Assembly (NCBI GenBank): GCA_039820405.1
Contig: JBCBQC010000102.1
Coordinates: forward strand, 1 to 22,566
Origin: CALLVY01 sp937899855
GTDB lineage: Bacteria > Bacteroidota > Bacteroidia > Chitinophagales > Saprospiraceae
Reading direction: 5' to 3'
DNA length: 22,566 bases
Shown one piece after another: positions 1-7,100 of the stretch. Numbering within the stretch: the first letter of the stretch is position 1; every line of letters starts with the position of its first letter. The position numbers and the translations under genes were made by a program. A model generated the notes under the pieces. The model was not told the origin of the DNA. It saw nothing but the letters and a program-made list of their open reading frames with translations, and ran no database searches.

Positions 1-199
1 TGGAGTCCACCGCGTAGTTGGCTTGTACCAGGTTGGGGACGGTACTGATGTCGATGGTTCGTTCCCAATTGAGGTGCTGGGACCAATGTTTCGCGTCACT
101 GCCCTTGGCGGCGAAATAGGGGTTGTTGGTCGGCGTCTGAGCTAGCGCGAAGCCTCCCAAAAAGAAGGTAAAGACAAATAGGGATAGGTATTTTTGCAT
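1..199 (-). CDS. N-terminus of a secreted protein, partial (runs off left edge)
   Basis: An open frame starts at ATG 199 and stays open for 66 codons to the window edge. The first 21 residues form a clear Sec signal peptide: MQKYL start, a hydrophobic core LSLFVFTFFLGGFAL, then a signal peptidase I site of the ALA|Q type. There is no lipobox cysteine, so the mature protein should be periplasmic, outer-membrane or secreted. The visible mature part (TPTNNPYFAAKGSD..., then HWSQHLNWERTIDIST) matches no family I recognise. The leader just before the ATG is A-rich (ACAAATAAAAG) with no Shine-Dalgarno, as is common in Bacteroidota. It is about 830 bases beyond the NRPS operon and behind a likely terminator, so it is probably an independent gene. 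Function unknown. Confidence 0.7.
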   Translation of the reverse strand, partial: MQKYLSLFVFTFFLGGFALAQTPTNNPYFAAKGSDAKHWSQHLNWERTIDISTVPNLVQANYAVDS

Positions 200-714
200 G
201 GTATGAGCTTTTATTTGTAGTGCTGAGATTTAATGGGGCCCGGAACGTACGCTTGGATGAAGCCGTTGGGGCCACTTGGATTGCTGCGAAGAAAAAACGG
301 TATGGAGCAAGCTAGAGGCAATGGGATGCAAAGCCCTGCGAGCCGGAGGACTGCCCACCACTCTGTCGTCGGTATCGAATGGCGGGGAGTCGCGGGTCAG
401 TAAGATTTGTTGGTAACGTGGAGTATAGCCTTGGGTACCGATTTGGAAAATCGCGGAATGAGGTGATCATCGCATTCAGATAAAGTGCCATTCGGTAGTG
501 GATTTTGCACTCGTACAAAGCGCAGGGTGAAAATAGATACGGAGTAGTCCCCGGCCGCTTCAATAGCAGTGGTCGGACGGGGAGGAAGATCGGGTCAGGA
601 AGCGCTCAGTCGGGGAGGAAGGTCGCATCGGTACCGCTGGTGGATTGGGGGCTTCTGAGCTGGTACAACTGGCGAATCGGTGTAAATTTCGGGCTGGAAT
701 AGATTTCGGGCCAG

Positions 715-729
715 GGGTGGGTCCCACCC
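715..729. repeat. 15-base palindrome (GGGTGGG T CCCACCC)
   Basis: A perfect inverted repeat with 7-base arms around a single central T, which would form a 6-bp stem with a 3-base loop in RNA. It lies in the GC-rich half of the intergenic region, next to two short direct repeats. No T-run follows on either strand, so it is not an ordinary intrinsic terminator. Its role is unknown. Confidence 0.55.
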
Positions 730-804
730 TCAAGGCACCGACGTTTACGGCACCCCTTCGCAGCCACCGTGCTTGCACACAGCTCCGCCAAACCCAACCT
801 AGAA

Positions 805-868
805 CCCTAGTTCCAGTGAAGTAAAAAAGTTTCCTTTTCCCTCCTCGCGAACTAGGGAAAAATCCCTA
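805..868. repeat. Three-part nested inverted repeat with mutually exclusive hairpins
   Basis: CCCTAGTTC (805-813) is perfectly complementary to GAACTAGGG (849-857), with a 35-base spacer. The TAGGGA part of the second arm (853-858) is also complementary to TCCCTA (863-868) across a four-A loop. The middle arm can therefore pair upstream or downstream but not both. The block is AT-rich, lies beyond the operon's likely terminator, and is more than 600 bases upstream of the secreted-protein start. No coding region explains it. Whether it works as RNA or as a protein-binding DNA site cannot be told from sequence. Confidence 0.45.
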
Positions 869-964
869 CATAGACGCTTCTGCACCGTGTATTCCATAAA
901 AACATTTTGTAAAAATTCATCTTTGACTACCTAAGTCACTGATTACCAGAGCGAAAAAATTTTC

Positions 965-996
965 AAAAAAATCGACTCCGCTTCCAAATTGGAGCC
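965..996 (-). terminator. Candidate intrinsic terminator of the NRPS operon
   Basis: On the minus strand, about 33 bases past the exporter stop codon, GGCTCC (996-991) can pair with GGAGTC (979-974), including one G-U pair, to form a six-pair stem. A run of seven T (971-965) follows two bases later. An alternative fold uses the shorter CCAA/TTGG arms inside the loop. Position, orientation and T-run fit the 3' end of the operon. The stem is short, so termination strength is uncertain. Confidence 0.55.
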
Positions 997-1029
997 AGCT
1001 TTTTCTCCATTCCCCCTCATTTCCACTCC

Positions 1030-2715
1030 TCAGCCCGCCTCCTCCAAATCAAGCAGTTCTTCTCCCATCGGCCGCGGGCCATCGACCTCCAACTGCCCAT
1101 CGTAAAAGGTGATGAGCCGGTCGGCCTGATCGAAATAGCGGTCGTCGTGCGTAATGGCGATGATCGTCTTGCCCCGGGCCTTGAGGTGGGGCAACAGCTC
1201 GCGGTAAAAAATGGCGCGGAAGCTGGGATCCTGTTCGGCTGCCCACTCGTCCAACAAGATGACGTCCTTGTCTTCGAGCAGGGTGTACATCATCAACAGC
1301 CGCTTCTGCTGCCCCTTGGACAGGTTGGGATTGGCGACCTTCTTCAGGTTGTCTACCGCTACGATCCCCTTGAGCCGCATCAACTCCACCAGGTCTTCCC
1401 AGGTTTCGTAAGCATTGTGGATGTCGTAGTCGTCGTAATGCTCGCTAAAGAGGTGTGCATCGGTAAAGATTGAACTCAGTAAGTTGCGGTACTGTCGACC
1501 ATTTTCCCGACCGATGGCGACGCCGTTGACGCTGATCCTTCCCGAACTGGGGGCAAATAAGCCAGCGAGCAACATCATAAAGGTACTTTTGCCACTGCCA
1601 TTCTCCCCCACCACAAAGACCGTCTCGCCCCGACGAATCGTCAGGTCCACCGGACCGAGGGTAAACCGCCGTTCCTCCTCCCCTTGCGAATACGTGTAGC
1701 ACACCTCCTCAAAGCGGATTTCCTCCACCCGGTCAATTAGCCAATCCCCTCTTTCAACCTTCGCCACGGTGCTGGCCTCCATACTAATGTCGGTCAGGCT
1801 TTGGTCAAACTCCACCAGACGACTCTGCGCAATCTGGAAGCGCGTAATGAAATCAAAAGAGTTGATGACAAAACTGATCGGAATCATGAGGTAGAGAATG
1901 ACGATAACGAAGGTAGTCCGTTGGGCCATATCTATTTCTTGATACAGGGGAAGCAAAAAGATCACCGCACCGAGTACCAAAAACCAACCGTAATTGGCCA
2001 GTAGGTTGTTGTCCAGGTATTTGATCGAAGTATCGATGTCCAGGTCCTTGACGGCATCGCGATTCTTTTTGAGAAAATGGTGGTACAAGTTATCGTTTCG
2101 GCTGATGCTCATCTTGAGCTCGCGGAATCCACCGAGCAAATCTTCCAACAGGCGGTAGAACTCATCCTCCTTATCGCGCAGTACGTTCAGATCACGCATG
2201 ATGGCCTCGTTTCGAAACCAGTAGATCGCAATCAGTATCCCCGCAACCCCCACCGTCAACAACATGGCCAGGGGAGCCTTCCAAAATAAGTACACCAAAC
2301 CACAAATGACCATGACCGTTTGATTCGAGGCTTCCACAAAAAAACGGGGCAGATCCGCCACCACCCGCGTATCGTTGATGGCGGTATAGATGCGTTGCCG
2401 ACCCAACTTTTTAAAAGCCTGGAGGCTGGCCGAGCGGAGGCGCTCCAGTACGGAGAGCATAAAGTCGTAGAGGATTTCCTTGGAAAAACGCAGCAGGTAG
2501 TTCTGGAAAAACCGGCCCGCCAGAAAGGAGAAAATCAGGACGCCAAAAAACAGCGCCGTCTCGTTTTGCTCCAACCACTGGATCTCCTTTTCCTCCTGAA
2601 CCCCATTGTTGATCAAAAAGAGTAAAGAGCTGTACATCAGGCTGTTGAGCAAACCCAGGGCCACCATCAAGAAGAGGAAATACTTATTCTGTTTGAATAG
2701 GGTAATTATCGACAT
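1030..2715 (-). CDS. Cyclic-peptide / siderophore-type ABC exporter (SyrD/PvdE family)
   Basis: A 561-residue half-transporter: an N-terminal membrane domain with about six hydrophobic segments (near 10-32, 54-72, 130-150, 150-167, 240-258, 268-287) fused to an ATPase domain (about 330-555). Walker A is GENGSGKST (370-378), the signature is LSKGQQ (465-470), Walker B is DVILLDE (484-490) followed by WAAEQDP, and the switch histidine is in ITHDD (H523). The 'DEWAAxQDP' stretch after Walker B and the LSxGQ-K-R variant signature are typical of the family that exports peptides made by NRPSs, such as SyrD and PvdE. It is the last gene of the operon, 32 bases after the M28-like gene, and presumably moves the NRPS product across the inner membrane. 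Substrate and direction are inferred from family and context. Confidence 0.9.
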   Translation of the reverse strand: MSIITLFKQNKYFLFLMVALGLLNSLMYSSLLFLINNGVQEEKEIQWLEQNETALFFGVLIFSFLAGRFFQNYLLRFSKEILYDFMLSVLERLRSASLQAFKKLGRQRIYTAINDTRVVADLPRFFVEASNQTVMVICGLVYLFWKAPLAMLLTVGVAGILIAIYWFRNEAIMRDLNVLRDKEDEFYRLLEDLLGGFRELKMSISRNDNLYHHFLKKNRDAVKDLDIDTSIKYLDNNLLANYGWFLVLGAVIFLLPLYQEIDMAQRTTFVIVILYLMIPISFVINSFDFITRFQIAQSRLVEFDQSLTDISMEASTVAKVERGDWLIDRVEEIRFEEVCYTYSQGEEERRFTLGPVDLTIRRGETVFVVGENGSGKSTFMMLLAGLFAPSSGRISVNGVAIGRENGRQYRNLLSSIFTDAHLFSEHYDDYDIHNAYETWEDLVELMRLKGIVAVDNLKKVANPNLSKGQQKRLLMMYTLLEDKDVILLDEWAAEQDPSFRAIFYRELLPHLKARGKTIIAITHDDRYFDQADRLITFYDGQLEVDGPRPMGEELLDLEEAG

Positions 2716-2747
2716 GTATAATTGCTTTTGGGATCAACGCGGATCCT

Positions 2748-4061
2748 TTAGTTGATTTCATTGACTACCGGAGCCTCGTAACGCACGCAGTGCATGATCT
2801 GGGCCCCCTTCGCCACCGTCGCAATGGTCGCTTTGACGATGTCGGCGATGGCCACCACGCTGTTGAGCTCCAAGAAAGCCTCGGAAGGCGTCTTGTCTTC
2901 GGGGATCGGCAAGGGCCGCATGCCCATGTAAGTCGTTACCTTGAGTGCGGGGTAGTGATGGTACCAAAACGGTGCGTGATCGCCCGATTGCAAGACGTAG
3001 GCATCTTCACCGTGGCCAGGCACCGGCAACCCGGAAATCTGAAGTCCCGGTACGTTTTCCTGTGCCGCTTGGTTGAACATTTGGAATAAGGGATAGGAAC
3101 GCTCGTTGGCAAAATTGAAGACAAAGCTGCCCTGATAATCTTGCTGGGGCCAACCCGGCAGGTAAGCCAATAGCTCCTCCGGCATCCGTTGGGCCTCGTA
3201 CTGGTCGCTACCGATGCCGTCCAGGTAAATGGCGCCACCAATGGTCTCATCGGCGGGGAGGCCACTTTCTTCCCAGACAAAAAAGTTACTGCCCCGGTAT
3301 TCGGGATAACTCATGTCGTAGGCATTGCCGCGAATGCTGTGGGCAAAGTCGTATTCCGCCAATATGCGCATCGCTTCCAAAACTCCCACCATCCCACTGC
3401 TGTTGATGACGTTGCCAGGGCGGGAGGGGACCGAATCAAAGCTACTCATCACGACGAAGTTGGACGCTTCCTTAACCATACCCCCCTTGCGAGCCAGTAC
3501 ATTCTGCCCCGAAAAACTGCCAAAGAAAACCTCTTGTCGCCGCAGGTCTAAGCCCACCGCGCTAAACTCCTCTTCGATGATGGAACGCACCCGCTCAAGC
3601 TTAGTCAGTCCCGCTTCGTCGTTGTGATGGCGGTGGATGGTAATTTGTTGGCCCAAAGACCGGAGTCGATTGGTATCCACCTTGGCCAGCAACTCGGCCA
3701 TCGGAATGTCGTAGCCATCGTCCGCTACCAGGCGAAAGTGCAGCTTGGCCAGATCCAAATCCAGCGCCGCGTAATCCCAGTGGATGTGTTTGCCCGTCCC
3801 CATCGCCACGGCGGCTCCGAGGTCTCCCTCCGCATTATCGGTGGGCACCATAAAGCGCCGACCACCATCGTCGGAGATGCTAAAGTATACCGTAGCCTCG
3901 GTCTCTTCGGCGTCGGCCAGGTCGTAGGTGAGGTCGAGACGTTTGGCACTATCGTCAATCGTTACCTTGACGTTGCTGATTTGTGGGACCTGATTCTGAC
4001 CCACGGCGTAATACCAAGGCAGCAGTAGGAGTAAACTCCCCAGTAGGCTTATTCTTTTCAT
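2748..4061 (-). CDS. Secreted M28-peptidase-like protein with a degenerate metal site
   Basis: 437 residues. Residues 1-21 are a Sec signal peptide (MKRISLLGSLLLLLPWYYAVG), so the protein should act in the periplasm or outside. Residues about 25-115 form a beta-rich domain (SDDGGRRF, then HIHWD, then FRLVADDG) of a kind I associate with Bacteroidota exported proteins. Residues about 130-420 follow the M28 zinc-peptidase pattern: SSFDSVPSRPGNVINSSG for the usual HxDS...G-D-N-SG, YPEYRGS for the usual EE..GS, LDGIG, and GDHAPF near the end. The first zinc histidine is S207, the bridging aspartate is I219 and the catalytic glutamate position is P253. E254, D281 and H362 remain. It is therefore probably not an active aminopeptidase of the usual kind. 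It sits between the NRPS genes and the exporter and may bind or process the exported peptide. True role unknown. Confidence 0.75.
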   Translation of the reverse strand: MKRISLLGSLLLLLPWYYAVGQNQVPQISNVKVTIDDSAKRLDLTYDLADAEETEATVYFSISDDGGRRFMVPTDNAEGDLGAAVAMGTGKHIHWDYAALDLDLAKLHFRLVADDGYDIPMAELLAKVDTNRLRSLGQQITIHRHHNDEAGLTKLERVRSIIEEEFSAVGLDLRRQEVFFGSFSGQNVLARKGGMVKEASNFVVMSSFDSVPSRPGNVINSSGMVGVLEAMRILAEYDFAHSIRGNAYDMSYPEYRGSNFFVWEESGLPADETIGGAIYLDGIGSDQYEAQRMPEELLAYLPGWPQQDYQGSFVFNFANERSYPLFQMFNQAAQENVPGLQISGLPVPGHGEDAYVLQSGDHAPFWYHHYPALKVTTYMGMRPLPIPEDKTPSEAFLELNSVVAIADIVKATIATVAKGAQIMHCVRYEAPVVNEIN

Positions 4062-4076
4062 GATTCAATGGTTTTT

Positions 4077-4094
4077 CGAAGTTGAGCAACTTCG
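4077..4094. repeat. Intra-operon perfect hairpin before the M28-like gene
   Basis: CGAAGTTG (4077-4084) and CAACTTCG (4087-4094) are perfect inverted repeats, giving a 7-bp stem with a four-base loop. It lies in the 50-base gap between NRPS C and the M28-like gene, ending 15 bases before the latter's ATG. On the transcribed (minus) strand it is followed by AAAAACC, not a T-run, so it should not terminate. It could act as an mRNA processing or stability element separating NRPS from downstream expression; that role is inferred. Confidence 0.45.
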
Positions 4095-4111
4095 GTGAGT
4101 AATAGGTTTTT

Positions 4112-7100
4112 TTACACGGCATCACTCCACTCCACCACGGACTGTAGTGCATCGATGTGAGCGGCTTGTGCCTGAATATCGGAATGGGTAAAAATGGCTT
4201 TGATCGTCAGTTGGATGCCCATCTGTTTGTGGACCAGGGTTTGAATTTTGATGGCTTTAAAGGAATGCCCCCCGATCTCAAAGAAATTATCGTCCGTACT
4301 GATTTGCTCCTGCCCCAGCACCGCCCGCCAGATGTCGAGCAGGGTACTCTCCGTGTCCGAAGTGGGCAGTACGATTTCCCGACCAACTTTGCCTTCCGCC
4401 ATCCGCTCTACCTCCGGTAGGCGCCGTCGATCAATTTTCCCACTCGCCGTCCGCGGCATGGTCGCCAGAATTTGCAACTGCTCGGGAATCATAAAAGCGG
4501 GAATGAATTCAGCCAGTCGTTTGCGCGTCTCGGTCGTAGTGGCCATCATGCCCTCGCGCAGGGTAAAGTAAGCGCTCAGGTATTTGCCCGTATCCATATC
4601 CCCCCGCTGGATGATCGCCACCTTGCCCACAAAGGGCAAGCGGTAGAAGGCTTGTTCCACTTCCGCCAACTCGATGCGGTGGCCCCGGATCTTTACCTGA
4701 CCATCGTTGCGACCAAAGCATTCCAACACCCCGGCCGCCGTCCAGCGTCCCAAGTCGCGGCTGCGGTACATCCGCTCGCCGGGATAAAAGGGATCGGGTA
4801 AAAAGGCCGCCTCGGTCAGGTCGGGACGATTGAGGTAGCCCCGCGCCAAGCCCAAGCCGGCAATGTAAATCTCCCCCTTGACCCCCACCGGACAGAGTCT
4901 TTGCTGATCGTCCATGATGTAAATCCGAACGTTCTGGTGGGGCCGACCAATCGGTACCGTCCCTTGCTTGCTGGGCGCCCGGAGGTACTCCGCACAGACC
5001 CCGTCGCAAGCCTCGGTCGGACCGTACTGATTGATGACCGTAACGAATACGAAGTGCTTAAACCATTCTTCCAACAGCGCCGGTGGAAACACCTCCCCCG
5101 CACACATCATATACCTGAGGTGGCCAAAGGTGATGCCCGGTTTGTAGCGCCGTAGCGTCTCCAGCAAACTGGCCAGATGGGAAGGAACAGCTTGGAAAAT
5201 GGTGACTTCGTCGTAGTCCAACTCCCGCAACAAACGCAGGGGATCCATCACCACCTCATCGGGGTAAATTCGGGTGTAACCACCCGCTACCAAGGCTGAG
5301 AAAGATTGCCAGATGGAGACGTCAAAAAAGGCCGCCCCCGTCTGGGCGATGATGGTATCTTCGTTGAGTGTCAGTTCGTCGCGCTTGGAGAGGACGTGAT
5401 TGGCCATGGACCGGTGTTCGATGCCGACGGCTTTGGGTCGCCCCGTCGAGCCGGAGGTAAACAGGACGTAGGCCAAATCGTTCCAAGCCGGCCAGTGCTC
5501 CCGAGCGTCCGCCGTTGACCAATCGCCCCTGCGAATTTCGGCTAGGTCAAGCTGGGGAATATCCCCCACCACGTCAAAAGGCTGCCCATCGGTGAGTACC
5601 AAATCGGCCGCCACTTCTCCCAGCATGTAGCGCGTCCGATCCTGAGCGCCCTTGGTCGAGACCGGTAGGTACACCGCTCCCGCTTTCATGATGCCCAGTA
5701 CCGCCATCAGCCACCACTCGTTGCGGGGACCGTAGTATACCACCACCTGCCCCGCCCGAATACCCCGCTCCTCGCGGAGGTAGTGAGCCACCTGGTTGGA
5801 AAATTCGGCCATTTGACGGTAGGTGCGTTCCCGCTCTTCGCAATTGAGCGCTACGTTGTTGGGCGTCGCCGCCACCTGTTCGGCAAAGAGGTCGACAAAG
5901 GTGCGTTCTCCCGTCGGCACCTCGGTGTCGTTCCAGTCGTATACCAGCGCCTGTCGTTCCGCCACACTGATGATCTCGATATCGCCCACTCGCCCTTCGG
6001 ACGAGGTGCAAAGAGCTTCCAAAACTTTGAGGTACTGCTGACCAAAGCGCTCCAGCGTTGCTGTCAAAAACAAGTCCGAGTTGAATACGATACTGGCCTC
6101 AAGCTGCGCTTCGTATTCGGTAAATACCAATTCCAAGTCAAATTTTGCGGTACTTGTCGTTCCCAAACCGTAGTGCTGGATGTCCAGCCCCGCCACCTTG
6201 GGGGTTTCGCTCGTGAAAAGATCAGCATTTTGGTGCGTCATCATGACGTCGAAAATGGGAGAGCGCCGGACATCGCGTTTGACCGGCAATTCGTCGATCA
6301 GGTATTCAAAGGGAAAGGACTGGTGCTGAAAGGCCCCCTGTACCACCGTTTTTACCCGCTCCAAAAACTGGTCGATGCGGTCCTCGGGACTAAAGCGCGT
6401 ACGCAGGGCCAGGGTATTGGAGAAAAACCCCATCTGGTCCACCAACTCCGCTCGTTCGCGTCCGGCGATTACGGTACCTACCACCACATCGCTTTGCTGG
6501 GCATAACGCCCCAGCAATAGCTTGAGGGCACCGAGCAAGAGGGTAAATACGGTGAGGTCCTGTTGTTGTCCAAAATCCCGTACCCGCCGGTACAAGTCGC
6601 TTGGAATGGTCAGGGGGATTTCCTGCGCCCGAAAGGTCTTGTTAGCCGGCCGGCGCTTGTCCGTGGGGAATTCCAATACCGGAATTTCGTCGGCAAATTG
6701 AGCGTGCCAGTACTCGCGTGATGCGCTCAGGCCTTCGCCCCGTAGCTGTTGGTAGAGCCAGTGCGTATAGTCTTTGTGCTGAATCGGTAGCGTCGCCAAG
6801 GTTGGTTTTTCACCCGTCTGGAAAGCGGCGTAACCCGCCAGTAGTTCTTTGAAGAACAACTGGATCGACCACCCGTCGCTGATGATGTGGTGGAGGGTAA
6901 ACAAGAAAAGTTGTCGTTGGTCGCTCAGACGAAGGAGATAGGCGCGCAGGAGGGGACCCCGTTCGAGGTCAAAAGGCGTACTGTATTCCGCCGCCATCCG
7001 TTCCTCCAATGCTTGCTCTTGTTGCGCACTGCTTCGTAAGTCAACTTCCACGAGTTGGAAAAAATCCGCTCGGTAAGCCCGTACTTTTTGCCGCAGCACT

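Larger units (their letters stand above)
200..1029. other. Gene-free intergenic region with several small inverted and direct repeats
   Basis: About 830 bases separate the end of the NRPS operon from the secreted-protein gene. The part from about 230 to 800 is GC-rich and carries only short conflicting ORFs on both strands, with low-complexity Arg/Ser/Pro-rich translations that look non-coding. The part from about 815 to 1005 is AT-rich. Seen inside: a direct repeat CGGGGAGGAAG (578-588 and 611-621), a direct repeat ATTTCGGGC (686-694 and 703-711), a palindrome GGGTGGGTCCCACCC (715-729), nested inverted repeats (805-868), and a terminator-like hairpin (965-996). I saw no tRNA or recognisable ncRNA and no convincing Bacteroidota -7 (TAnnTTTG) promoter. 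Confidence 0.6.

Noticed and set aside
505..702. Plus-strand ORF of 65 codons in the intergenic region
   Set aside because: It overlaps competing ORFs on the minus strand, has a low-complexity Gly/Ser/Arg-rich translation, no supported start signal and no family resemblance.
560..778. Minus-strand ORF of 72 codons in the intergenic region
   Set aside because: Arg/Pro/Ser-rich translation typical of non-coding GC-rich DNA. Several frames are open over the same stretch, so none is favoured.
853..868. TAGGGA-AAAA-TCCCTA hairpin as an intrinsic terminator
   Set aside because: No T-run follows immediately on either strand. The hairpin at 965-996 is nearer the exporter stop and has a proper T-run.
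2748..4061. M28-like protein as the missing product-releasing enzyme
   Set aside because: It has a signal peptide, so it is exported away from the cytoplasmic NRPS. Its fold is not a thioesterase, and its metal site is degenerate.
4077..4094. Hairpin in the NRPS C / M28-like gap as a terminator
   Set aside because: On the transcribed strand it is followed by A-rich, not T-rich, sequence, and the operon clearly continues.
5783..6520. Plus-strand ORF of 245 codons
   Set aside because: It lies opposite the conserved C/A domains of NRPS C, has no recognisable domain, and is a shadow of the codon pattern of the minus-strand gene. The same holds for the long plus-strand ORFs at 14962-15732, 10867-11550 and 7661-8299.
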